A model generated the notes under the pieces. It was given only the letters and a program-made list of their open reading frames with translations. It was not told where the DNA came from and did not search any database. From Sphingomonadales bacterium (GTDB taxonomy: Bacteria; Pseudomonadota; Alphaproteobacteria; Sphingomonadales; Govanellaceae): a stretch of DNA of 56,803 bases. Location of the stretch: assembly GCA_019455285.1 (NCBI GenBank), contig JACFMS010000022.1:1-56803 (forward strand), in the 5' to 3' direction. Shown piece after piece: positions 47,854-55,206 of the stretch; within the stretch, counting starts at the first letter, position 1; each line of letters opens with the position of its first letter. The translations under genes were made by a program, and so were the position numbers.

Positions 47854-47898
47854 ACTATCGTCGCGAACGAGTAGACTTTAATCATAAAGGCTGTTCAG
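47482..47898. other. 417-bp AT-rich spacer before the sigma-54 activator gene
   Basis: The spacer holds a sigma-54 promoter match (listed separately), a small GGGCG...CGCCC hairpin at its left end, and the direct-repeat pair at its two ends. Base composition is clearly more AT-rich than neighbouring genes. I see no gene in it. Confidence 0.6.
47632..47647 (+). promoter_or_regulatory. Sigma-54 (-24/-12) promoter
   Basis: CGGCACGAATCTTGCT matches the consensus TGGCACG-N4-TTGCW at every informative position except the first base. The -24 GG (47633-47634) and -12 GC (47645-47646) are separated by exactly 10 bases, as sigma-54 requires. It points at the activator/FapF-like pair starting at 47899, leaving a leader of about 240 nt. 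Confidence 0.75.
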
Positions 47899-49413
47899 AT
47901 GAGTTCCCTCAAAGACAGAACGATGCCCATAGGGCATACGGACTTCCCTGAGCCTTCTCAATTGCAGCATAATGGCGCGGCAGATCTTATGCGATCCCGC
48001 GAACGGGGCGTGCTCTTCTCCCCTTCCGCCCACGTCATTTTGGTATCCGATCAAAAGCCCCGTTATATAAACTCCCTGGCCGATGCGCTTCGCGATCGTC
48101 ACATTCGCCTGGCGCTCTGCAACACGCCAGCCGATATTCGGCAACAGATTGAAAACCATCTTTGCATCGCGCTGCTGTTTGACGGCACAGAGGATGGCCG
48201 CTGCGCCGAGGTATCAAAGGACGATATCGGTCGGATTTTAGTGGAATACGGCCAATTGCGGCTTATCGCCATCACCCGCACGGGCCAGGCCATGCCGGAC
48301 GAACTGCAGGAGATGCTGCGCTTCGGTTGGCTTTATGATTACCACACCATCCCACTGGATATGCAGCGGCTGTTGCATACCCTTGGTCACCTGCATGGCC
48401 TGATTCAGCTTGAAAAGAAATACGCCAGCCAGCCCAAAGCGACCCGCGCCAGCTTCGGGCACTTGATCGGGGCCTCCAAGGAAATGCGCGCCATCTATGG
48501 TGAGATCGAGCGCATCAGCAAGGTTGATGCACCCGTGCTCATCACCGGGGAAAGCGGTACCGGCAAGGAATTGATCGCCCGCACTATTCACGGGCGATCA
48601 AAGACAAAAGACGGCAAATTTGTCGCCATCAATTGCGCCGCCCTGCCGCCAAGCCTGATCGCCTCGGAACTGTTCGGCCATGAAATCGGCGCCTATACCG
48701 GCGCCACGCGCCAGAAACGAGGGTTGATCGAGGACGCCAATGAAGGCACCCTGTTTCTTGACGAGATCGGCGATATGCCGCTGGAAGTGCAGCCTTACCT
48801 CTTGCGTTTCCTGCAAGATGGTGTTTTTACCCGCGTCGGCGGCACCACCGAGCGCCGGATACGGCCCCGGATGATCGCGGCAACCAATACCGATCTTCGG
48901 GAAGCAATCAAGCAAGGAACTTTCCGCGAGGATCTTTATTATCGCCTGAATATCCTGACCATCGCTGCGCCGCCCCTGCGCAAGCATCTGAGCGATATCC
49001 CGCAGCTTGCCGAGCATTACTTGCAGAAGTTCTGCGAAGAACACAATCTGCCTAAGCTGCACTTCTCCAAAAAAGCCTTACGGCTCATGGAACAATACGA
49101 TTGGCCGGGCAATGTCCGCGAGCTTGTCGGCGCGGTCAGCCGCGCCGCCGTATTGGCCAAGGGACCGGTCATCCTGCCGCATGATCTGCGCCTGGGCATC
49201 AGCGAGGATAGGGAAAGCGACCGGTTCATGAAATCGCTTTCCCGGGCGCGGCAGGAATTTGATCGAGGCTATATCGTCGAGTGCTTGAGCCAGAATGATC
49301 AGAACGTTCAAAAAACCGCCCGGCATCTGAATATTTCACGAGTGGCGCTCTACCGCTTGATGAAGCGCTACGGGATCATGAAAAACGATCAGGAGAGGGA
49401 CAATGCGGCTTAA
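47899..49413 (+). CDS. Sigma-54-dependent activator, VpsR-like
   Basis: The protein has 504 residues. The N-terminal domain (about 45-170) is a receiver-like VpsR domain without clear phosphoacceptor context. The AAA+ domain (about 195-430) shows Walker A GESGTGKE, the sigma-54 contact loop GAYTGA (usual form GAFTGA) in HEIGAYTGATRQKRG, Walker B GTLFLDEIGD, and the arginine region EDLYYRLN. A Fis-type helix-turn-helix closes it (NVQKTARHLNISRVALYRLMKRYGI). VpsR relatives control matrix genes, some in response to c-di-GMP. Its 3' end overlaps the FapF-like gene by 11 bp, and sigma-54 sites stand before both units of this locus, so it is probably the locus activator. Confidence 0.9.
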   Translation: MSSLKDRTMPIGHTDFPEPSQLQHNGAADLMRSRERGVLFSPSAHVILVSDQKPRYINSLADALRDRHIRLALCNTPADIRQQIENHLCIALLFDGTEDGRCAEVSKDDIGRILVEYGQLRLIAITRTGQAMPDELQEMLRFGWLYDYHTIPLDMQRLLHTLGHLHGLIQLEKKYASQPKATRASFGHLIGASKEMRAIYGEIERISKVDAPVLITGESGTGKELIARTIHGRSKTKDGKFVAINCAALPPSLIASELFGHEIGAYTGATRQKRGLIEDANEGTLFLDEIGDMPLEVQPYLLRFLQDGVFTRVGGTTERRIRPRMIAATNTDLREAIKQGTFREDLYYRLNILTIAAPPLRKHLSDIPQLAEHYLQKFCEEHNLPKLHFSKKALRLMEQYDWPGNVRELVGAVSRAAVLAKGPVILPHDLRLGISEDRESDRFMKSLSRARQEFDRGYIVECLSQNDQNVQKTARHLNISRVALYRLMKRYGIMKNDQERDNAA

Positions 49414-50707
49414 ATCACATCTACTGGCAACGGCGGCATGCGTCGGATTGCTCCAGGCCACCGTCGCTTATGGAGCCGAACAGACTGCCGAGCAAAGCAT
49501 CGAGGCCTTGAGCAGAAAAGTCGATGAGCAAGCCAAGAGGCTGGAGCAGCAGGCGCAGCAGATCGAGCAGCAACGGCGGGAATTGCTGGAGCAACGCCGG
49601 CAGTTGCAACTGCTTTTGCAAGAAAAGGCCGGCGGCGCGCCGCAGACGGCGGCGAGCGCCGCGCCCGCCCCTGCCCCCGAAGCAAGAAAACAACCTCCCG
49701 CTCCCGCCGGCGCAGCGGCCGCGCAAGCGCCGGCGGATGCCGCCACCCGACCCAAGGAGGGCCGCACCGAACAGGATATCACCATCATATCCGATGTGGG
49801 CGGCGTTCTGACGCCGCGCGGCACGCTCACCCTAGAGGCGCTCTTGACCGCCTCCCATACCTCCAGCAACCGCTTCTTCTTCCAGGGCGTGGAAATCGTC
49901 GATGCCGTATTGATCGGCGCCATCGAAGCCACCGAATCGCGGCGCAATTATATTTCGCCGCAGATCGGCGCGCGCTACGGCATCACCAACCGCATGGAGG
50001 CTTCCGTCAAGGTGCCGTTCGTCTATCGCGACGATCGGGTGGAATCCACGATCATTTCGCAGAATCCGGAAACGCCGGGCGAACCCACCTTCCTGCAAAA
50101 CATCGACGGCACCGGCATTGGCGACATCGAGTTCGGGTTGCAATACCAATTGAATGACGGCAAGGAGGGCTGGCCCTTCCTGGTCGCCAATTTACGCGCC
50201 AAGAGCAACACCGGCAAAGGCCCTTATGAGGTCGATCGCAATGATCTCGGCATAGAAACCGAGCTGCCGACGGGATCGGGTTTCTGGAGCGTCGAGCCCA
50301 GCATGACCTTCATCTACCAAACCGATCCGGCGGTATTCTTCACCAATCTTGGTTATACGTGGAACATTGCCCGCGATGTCAACGCGACGGTCGGCAATAA
50401 TCTGATCGAGCGAGTCAATCCCGGCGATACCATCTCCGCCAGCGTAGGCGTCGGCTTTGCCCTAAACGAAACTTTTTCCATGAGCATGGGCTATCAGCAC
50501 AATTATATTTTTGGCACAAAAAGCGTTATCAATAACACAAACGTGTCCTCACAGGATTTTCAGGTCGGCTCTCTTCTCTTTGGCATGTCGTTGGGCTTGG
50601 GTGAAAGCACAGGCTTAAGCATGAGCGTTGCCGTCGGCGTGACCGAGGAATCCCCCGATGTGGAATTTACCTTGCGCGTGCCTTTTTCATTCTCGCTGAT
50701 TGACTAG
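49403..50707 (+). CDS. Outer-membrane beta-barrel exporter with coiled coil, FapF-like
   Basis: The protein has 434 residues with a strong AGGAGAGGGACA ribosome site. A signal peptide (residues 1-24) precedes a long Gln/Glu-rich coiled coil (about 26-75), a Pro/Ala-rich linker (about 78-118) and a C-terminal beta-barrel of about 310 residues (RGTLTLEALLTASHTSSNRF; RYGITNRMEASVKVPFVYRDD) ending in FSFSLID. This order and length match Pseudomonas FapF, a trimeric barrel with coiled-coil plug that exports amyloid subunits. Translational coupling to the activator gene and a convergent operon with a C39 peptidase and secreted repeat proteins support the same job here. The identification is by architecture and memory, not by alignment. 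Confidence 0.78.
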   Translation: MRLKSHLLATAACVGLLQATVAYGAEQTAEQSIEALSRKVDEQAKRLEQQAQQIEQQRRELLEQRRQLQLLLQEKAGGAPQTAASAAPAPAPEARKQPPAPAGAAAAQAPADAATRPKEGRTEQDITIISDVGGVLTPRGTLTLEALLTASHTSSNRFFFQGVEIVDAVLIGAIEATESRRNYISPQIGARYGITNRMEASVKVPFVYRDDRVESTIISQNPETPGEPTFLQNIDGTGIGDIEFGLQYQLNDGKEGWPFLVANLRAKSNTGKGPYEVDRNDLGIETELPTGSGFWSVEPSMTFIYQTDPAVFFTNLGYTWNIARDVNATVGNNLIERVNPGDTISASVGVGFALNETFSMSMGYQHNYIFGTKSVINNTNVSSQDFQVGSLLFGMSLGLGESTGLSMSVAVGVTEESPDVEFTLRVPFSFSLID

Positions 50708-50730
50708 AGTCTTAAAGAGACTAGCGCGAA

Positions 50731-50768
50731 CGTCAGGGGGCAAGACGATTTGTATTTACCCCCTGACG
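50731..50768. terminator. Stem-loop between convergent units
   Basis: Perfect 10-bp arms CGTCAGGGGG (50731-50740) and CCCCCTGACG (50759-50768) enclose an 18-nt loop in the 126-bp gap between the convergent FapF-like gene and the Ala/Pro-rich gene. No T-run follows on either strand; it probably serves as a bidirectional, weak terminator. Confidence 0.6.
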
Positions 50769-50833
50769 CTGCAGCACCACTCCCGAGGAGGAGGGCTCCT
50801 TCATCGACCATCGGTCCGTCAATACGCCGCCGA

Positions 50834-52270
50834 CTAGTGGCGCAGGCTTAAGATGCCGATCTGACGGGAAATGGCCGAAATGCTTTTTTGCAAGGTCACA
50901 AGGCTGTTGACCTGGCGAAAATTCTCGACCGTCAAATTCATGGATACGGTTTGCTGTATCAATACATTATCCAAAGTGTTCATCACCAGCGATACATGGC
51001 CATTCGCGTTGGTGCTATGAATGACTTGAGTCAGCTTCTCCGGCGACGTGGCAAGCGTGAGCACCTTCTGGTCATCTTTGCCTACCGCGCTTGGCGCGGG
51101 CGCGGGACTTTTCGCGTCCGCTATGGCGGGTAACGATACCGCCGGTGCTGACGGCGGAGCCGGCTGGGAAGCTGCGGCATCCACCACGGCGGATGGCTCT
51201 GGCGTTTCAGGGGGCGTAGGCGTCTCGGCAACAACAATTGACGCAGGAGCTGGCGACGGTGCGGGCTCAGTCGGCGCCGTCGGCGGCATGGCTTCCGCAA
51301 CAACGGGCGCAGGCGTTTGAGCAGGAGCAGGCGTCTCGGTAATGACAGCCACCGCCGGCGCTGGCGTGGGAGCAGGCGCTGGCGTCTCGGCAACGACGAC
51401 CGCTGCCGGCGCTGGTGTTTGAGCAGGCGCAGGCGCTGGCGTTGGAGCCGGCGCGGCCGGCGGTTCTGTCTGTACCGTATCGACAAAGCCCGATACCGCC
51501 TGCGCTGGCGTGACGGGAGCGTCGGTGGCAGCAGTGTTCACCGCCGGCGCAGGAGCGGCGTTTTCCTGGGGCGCGGGAGCCGCGATGGCGTCAAAGACCG
51601 AGGCGGCGGTATCGGCGGCAGGCAGGACAGCCGCCTGCTGCGGTTGTTCTGCAGGTGCTGGCGTTTCGGGCGCGGGCTGCGGCGCCGCGGCGGTCTGGTT
51701 ATCGTTGACTGACTGCGCCACGACTTGCGGTGCCTGTTCGACGACGGCCGTCGCCATGTCGCCGGCCGCTGCCGCGTCATCTCCGGCGTCTGCCGTGGTG
51801 GCTGCCTGCGCCGACTCCATGATCGCATCGGCGACTACGGCGGCGGTATTGGCCGCCGCCACTGCTTCCTGGGCGATTTCGGCGATTTGGTCGCCCATAT
51901 TCTGCAGTTCACCCGGCATTTCTACCGAAATGTTGGTCGTGACCTGGGCAAACCCGTCAATCGACGTGGTTACGGTAACACCGACATTGATATTGTAATT
52001 GCCCACGGCGAAGCCGCCGCGTTGCGTTTCCAGCGTGCTATCGGAAAGCGGCGTTAGATCGGCAAAAGCATCCATCTGATCGCTCACCGCCGCCTCGGCT
52101 ATATCCAACGCCAGCAACGGGTGCACGGAATTAAAACCGCCATAACACAGCGCCACGGCGAAGGTCGAAACGGACAGCAGCAAGCGCCGCCTGAGGCGCG
52201 CCGAACCGCGCGGCGCTGCCGTCAGCCGTTGCGCCGTCGTGCTGATGATGGTGGCAGGGTACTCGTTCAC
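50834..52270 (-). CDS. Secreted Ala/Pro-rich protein with double-glycine motif (FapE-like position)
   Basis: The protein has 478 residues from a GTG start 10 bp after the C39 peptidase stop. A basic N-terminus and hydrophobic helix (about 29-57, RRRLLLSVSTFAVALCYGGF) form a signal sequence. Residues 75-86 read LSDSTLETQRGG, which puts L at -12, S at -11, L at -7 and GG at -2/-1, exactly the C39-peptidase leader pattern. The mature part begins with a beta-rich FAVGNYNINVGVTVTT stretch. A very long Ala/Pro/Thr-rich low-complexity linker follows (about 155-395), then a conserved C-terminal part (about 410-478) with NGHVSLVMNT aligning to the small secreted protein. The function is unknown; a fibre anchor or accessory subunit is my best reading. 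Confidence 0.75.
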   Translation of the reverse strand: MNEYPATIISTTAQRLTAAPRGSARLRRRLLLSVSTFAVALCYGGFNSVHPLLALDIAEAAVSDQMDAFADLTPLSDSTLETQRGGFAVGNYNINVGVTVTTSIDGFAQVTTNISVEMPGELQNMGDQIAEIAQEAVAAANTAAVVADAIMESAQAATTADAGDDAAAAGDMATAVVEQAPQVVAQSVNDNQTAAAPQPAPETPAPAEQPQQAAVLPAADTAASVFDAIAAPAPQENAAPAPAVNTAATDAPVTPAQAVSGFVDTVQTEPPAAPAPTPAPAPAQTPAPAAVVVAETPAPAPTPAPAVAVITETPAPAQTPAPVVAEAMPPTAPTEPAPSPAPASIVVAETPTPPETPEPSAVVDAAASQPAPPSAPAVSLPAIADAKSPAPAPSAVGKDDQKVLTLATSPEKLTQVIHSTNANGHVSLVMNTLDNVLIQQTVSMNLTVENFRQVNSLVTLQKSISAISRQIGILSLRH

Positions 52271-52280
52271 GGTCGTTCTC

Positions 52281-53027
52281 TCAAAAACTGTTGGTCAATT
52301 GCGTCAAGTGCGTCGTGAAAGACGCCAAACTTTGCCGGCTGAGCGCGCTGCCAAACGGCGCCCGCTTCCGCACGCCCCAATCCTGCGCCAGGTTAAAATG
52401 CCGCCGCCCCATGGAGACATCGCTGCGAACAACAAAGGCAATGCCATTCCACATCTTCAGGAAATCTTCTTTAGGCATGACGCGCACTCCCAATGCCGGA
52501 TCGCCGACGACGATTTCATCCCGAGACATGCCCTTTATCAGCACAAAATGCTTGTACCCATGGGTATTGATGAGAACCAACGCCGGCACGCCGGCCCTTT
52601 CCAGGCGTTCAATGTCAACGCGGAACCCATCTGCGCGCAGACCTACGGACTCCAGGTACCGTTTCATATCCAATAGTGAGAACCCATAAGCCTGAATACG
52701 CTGCTGATCGCCAACATCGTACATTGCCTTGAAGACCTCAATTTCGGTTACCGGCCGATCATAGTGGAAGCTTAAGAGCGAGGCGAGCGCCGCCGACCCG
52801 CAACTGAAATCATATTGCTGCTTGATGACCGTCTGAAAACGGGCCTCTTTGATGCTTATAACCTCGATGTTGGCCGGACCGCCGACTTTTGTCGGCAGGA
52901 ATATGTTGCCGGCTTGCAAGCAGCCGGTGCGCGCGTCAAGGACGCTCACACCGGCCACTGCAACCGCCGCCGCCAGCCATAGTCTGGCGGCAGGAAGGCA
53001 AACTTGGAAAATGAAGCTGGCGCTCAT
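52281..53027 (-). CDS. Membrane-anchored C39 peptidase, FapD-like
   Basis: The protein has 248 residues from the ATG at 53027. An N-terminal signal/anchor (about 12-30, AARLWLAAAVAVAGVSVL) places the peptidase in the periplasm. The papain-like C39 site is complete: Gln 70/71, C76 (QYDFSCGSAALASLL), H160 (GYKHFVLIKG) and D176 (VVGDPALG). There is no ABC-transporter domain, unlike bacteriocin exporters; soluble or anchored C39 proteases of this form include FapD. Neighbouring genes on both sides encode secreted proteins with double-glycine motifs, which are its likely substrates. Confidence 0.87.
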   Translation of the reverse strand: MSASFIFQVCLPAARLWLAAAVAVAGVSVLDARTGCLQAGNIFLPTKVGGPANIEVISIKEARFQTVIKQQYDFSCGSAALASLLSFHYDRPVTEIEVFKAMYDVGDQQRIQAYGFSLLDMKRYLESVGLRADGFRVDIERLERAGVPALVLINTHGYKHFVLIKGMSRDEIVVGDPALGVRVMPKEDFLKMWNGIAFVVRSDVSMGRRHFNLAQDWGVRKRAPFGSALSRQSLASFTTHLTQLTNSF

Positions 53028-53080
53028 GTATCGGCATACCCTAAGAGCAATACGCAATCCGCCCGCGCACACAGTTATTA

Positions 53081-53452
53081 TTATTTGAGAAAGATGTTGA
53101 TCTGCATATTGCTTTGGAAGTTTACATTATTTCCTGTATTGAACATCAAAGAGTTGATGCCGTTCACATCATTCAGCGAATTATTGCTGATCTGCCCGGT
53201 GTTGACGTTGCCGCTCACCGAGTTACCAACCATTTCCGCATTGTTGCTGGCGTAGTTAAGGCCAAGGTCGCCGAGAGAAAGCTGTGTTCCACCGCTATTG
53301 CTGGCAAGCTCTTCCTCGCCAATGCTCGTCATATCATCGAACAAGTCATCTTCATCAGCCAGGGCCACTGAAAAGCCGGCCGATAGAAACAATGACGATG
53401 CAATCGCTACGCCCGCAGCCCTCAGCCTCAACCAAGAGTTCAGCGCTTTCAT
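53081..53452 (-). CDS. Small secreted protein with double-glycine propeptide
   Basis: The protein has 123 residues from the ATG at 53452, with AAGGAG upstream. A Sec signal peptide (about 1-32, AGVAIASSLFLSAGFSVALA) is followed by an acidic propeptide DEDDLFDD and then IGEEELASNSGG at residues 44-55, with E at -8, L at -7 and GG at -2/-1. The predicted mature chain of 68 residues starts TQLSLGDLGL and is rich in Asn, Ser and Gly, like amyloid subunits. Its C-terminal 43 residues (GNVNTGQISNN ... NGINSLMFNTG) resemble the C-terminus of the large repeat protein. It may be a minor or nucleator subunit. Confidence 0.78.
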   Translation of the reverse strand: MKALNSWLRLRAAGVAIASSLFLSAGFSVALADEDDLFDDMTSIGEEELASNSGGTQLSLGDLGLNYASNNAEMVGNSVSGNVNTGQISNNSLNDVNGINSLMFNTGNNVNFQSNMQINIFLK

Positions 53453-53512
53453 GGCTCTACTCCTTCCCGATATCAGCCAAAACACCTGACACCGGTTTTA
53501 AAGGTCTAGAAC

Positions 53513-53546
53513 CGTACGGATAGCGACCATGGCCGCTATCCGTACG
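53513..53546 (-). promoter_or_regulatory. 13-bp intercistronic stem-loop
   Basis: Perfect arms CGTACGGATAGCG (53513-53525) and CGCTATCCGTACG (53534-53546) enclose an 8-nt loop. It lies between the stop of the large repeat gene and the start of the small gene. Only a weak TTTAAAA stretch follows on the minus strand. It may stabilise the upstream message or attenuate transcription, so that the first gene is made in excess. Confidence 0.7.
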
Positions 53547-53558
53547 TCCTACGCAGAC

Positions 53559-55124
53559 CTATTGAGCCGCTGGCGGCATGGTTACCTTGGCGCTCACAGC
53601 CACCGTATTGTTCTGGCTGGCCATGCCCGTGTTCAAGTTAACCTGGTTGATGCCACGGGAGTTGGAGATCGAGGTGTTGTCGATGTCGCCGGTCGTCACC
53701 GTCGTATCCGGCCTTCTGCCATGGTTATTCACAAAGGCGTTGCCGGACACAATGCTCTTCAATGACGTGCTGTTCATGGCGACGTCGCCCATGCTCAGGT
53801 CGAGGTCAAGGCCGTCGTCATCACTCTTGTCATTGAAGGCATCGGTAACTTGCAGGTTCTCGATGTCGACACCGTCGTCATCACTGTGATCGTCCTTGGT
53901 ATAGGTTTTCGTCTCAGTCTTAGTGACGGTAACATCATCGTCTGAGTTGCCGATATTCACCGGCGCATCAACGTCAATGCCATCGTCGTCGCTGTTATCA
54001 TCCTTCGAATAGGTCTTGTTGCCGATGTTAACTGGCGCATCAGCGTCGATGCCATCATTATCGTCGTTGCTGTCTTTGGTGTAAGACTTATTGCCGATAT
54101 TCATGGTGCCGTCGTTATCAACGCCGTCATCGTCGCTGTTATCATCTTTAGTAATGGAGAAGGTGGAGTTATCGTTCTGCGAATTATCGACATTGGCGGT
54201 GGATCCGCCGTTAGCCGCAGCAGATCCCGTAGAATCTTTTACCTCGGCTTCGCTCTCATTGGAGTTGTCCGTGTTATCGACATTGGCGACCGAATTGTTG
54301 TTCGCCGCAGCCGACCCGTCACCCTCATTCTCCGCCTCGTTCTTGATCTTGGCGTCATCGTGGGCAATGTTGGAGCCACTGCTCGCAGTATTGTTGTCGC
54401 TGTGATCAGAGCTGTCATTGCCTAGTGAAATGGTGCCGTCATTATCGACGCCATCATCGTCGCTATTGTCCGTCTTGGTGACAGTGGTCGTTTTCGTGAC
54501 AGTGGTGTCATCATCGGAATTGCCGGTCGGCGCATCGATGTCGACGCCATCATCGTCGCTATGATCATCCTTGGTGTAGGTCTTTGTTTCCGTCTCAGTC
54601 TTGGTGACATTGACATCATTGTCTTCATTGCCAGTAGGCGCATCGATATCGATGCCATCGTCATCGCTATGATCGTCCTTACTGGCAGTCTTGGTGACCG
54701 TCACATCATCATCGGAATTGCCGGTCGGCGCATCGATATCGATGCCATCGTCATCGCTGTTGTCGTCTTTGGTGACGGTGGTTGTTGATGTGCTGGTGCT
54801 ATCGTCGTCTGAACTATAAGACTTTGAATACGTGGAATTATCCGTGGAATTATCATTCCCGGAATTGTCGATATCCACATGGTCTGTATCGGACGTATTA
54901 CCGCCGTCGCCGGATTGCGACCCTTCATCAGAAGCATTGGTGCCGGCGGTTTGGCTGCCGTCATCGGACGCATTGCCGGCGGTAGCGGTGTTCTCGCCGC
55001 CAGTGGTGGCGCCTTGAGAACCGTTATCTGCTTCCAATGGGGCTGGTTCGGCCCATGCCGCGCCGCCTAAAGCAATAAGGCAAGCAAAAGCTGACGCCGT
55101 GCCCAACAATTGATATTTATTCAC
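53559..55124 (-). CDS. Large acidic secreted repeat protein, candidate main fibre subunit
   Basis: The protein has 521 residues from a GTG with the strong site AGAGGAGGTACAC. A Sec signal peptide (AFACLIALGGAAWA, cleavage near 25) precedes a low-complexity chain of Asp, Asn, Ser, Thr and Gly. Nine copies of a motif close to KDDNSDDDGIDIDAP occur between about residues 125 and 440, interspersed with TVTKT or NIGNK blocks. The N/D-x-D-x-D-G spacing recalls calcium-binding loops. A non-repeat C-terminus (about 440-521) ends with SRGINQVNLNTGMASQ, shared with the small secreted protein. It is first in a sigma-54-type operon with a C39 peptidase. No known family is recognised; a surface fibre or adhesin is inferred. 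Confidence 0.72.
   Translation of the reverse strand: MNKYQLLGTASAFACLIALGGAAWAEPAPLEADNGSQGATTGGENTATAGNASDDGSQTAGTNASDEGSQSGDGGNTSDTDHVDIDNSGNDNSTDNSTYSKSYSSDDDSTSTSTTTVTKDDNSDDDGIDIDAPTGNSDDDVTVTKTASKDDHSDDDGIDIDAPTGNEDNDVNVTKTETETKTYTKDDHSDDDGVDIDAPTGNSDDDTTVTKTTTVTKTDNSDDDGVDNDGTISLGNDSSDHSDNNTASSGSNIAHDDAKIKNEAENEGDGSAAANNNSVANVDNTDNSNESEAEVKDSTGSAAANGGSTANVDNSQNDNSTFSITKDDNSDDDGVDNDGTMNIGNKSYTKDSNDDNDGIDADAPVNIGNKTYSKDDNSDDDGIDVDAPVNIGNSDDDVTVTKTETKTYTKDDHSDDDGVDIENLQVTDAFNDKSDDDGLDLDLSMGDVAMNSTSLKSIVSGNAFVNNHGRRPDTTVTTGDIDNTSISNSRGINQVNLNTGMASQNNTVAVSAKVTMPPAAQ
53850..54800 (-). repeat. Imperfect tandem coding repeats
   Basis: DNA-level repeats correspond to the Asp-rich protein units, for example the recurring GATGCCATCGTCATCGCT and GTCGGCGCATCGAT strings. 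Units are 40-90 bp and not uniformly spaced. They are coding, in frame and diverged, so not a CRISPR array. Confidence 0.8.
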
Positions 55125-55174
55125 GTGTACCTCCTCTTGAAAGATTGAGCTTTAGAACAAAGCCCACGGTGCGT

Positions 55175-55196
55175 GCGGCAAATGGTCTTGCCGCAA
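55175..55196 (-). promoter_or_regulatory. 5' leader stem-loop / palindrome
   Basis: Perfect 8-bp arms TGCGGCAA (55175-55182) and TTGCCGCA (55189-55196) have a 6-nt loop. With the sigma-54 promoter just upstream, the transcript would start about here, so the hairpin would cap the 5' end of the fibre operon mRNA and could protect it from decay. It could instead be a protein-binding site. Confidence 0.55.
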
Positions 55197-55206
55197 TTGC
55201 TCTTTC

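Noticed and set aside
49524..49811. Arg-rich alternative-frame ORF inside the FapF-like gene
   Set aside because: It is a frame-shifted reading of the Gln-rich coiled-coil and Pro/Ala linker codons, with no independent start signal.
51121..51828. Several Arg/Pro-rich frames on both strands within the Ala/Pro-rich gene
   Set aside because: They mirror the low-complexity GC-rich codons; only the minus-strand frame has a signal sequence, the GG motif and the shared C-terminus.
53850..54800. Regularly recurring short repeats that could suggest a CRISPR array
   Set aside because: The repeats are imperfect, of variable spacing and fully in frame with the acidic protein; there are no unique spacers of constant length and no cas genes.
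55173..55200. Second possible sigma-54 promoter reading CGGCAAGACCATTTGC on the minus strand
   Set aside because: The GG to GC distance is 11 bases rather than 10, and the match is explained by the perfect hairpin at the same place; the site at 55207-55222 has the right spacing.
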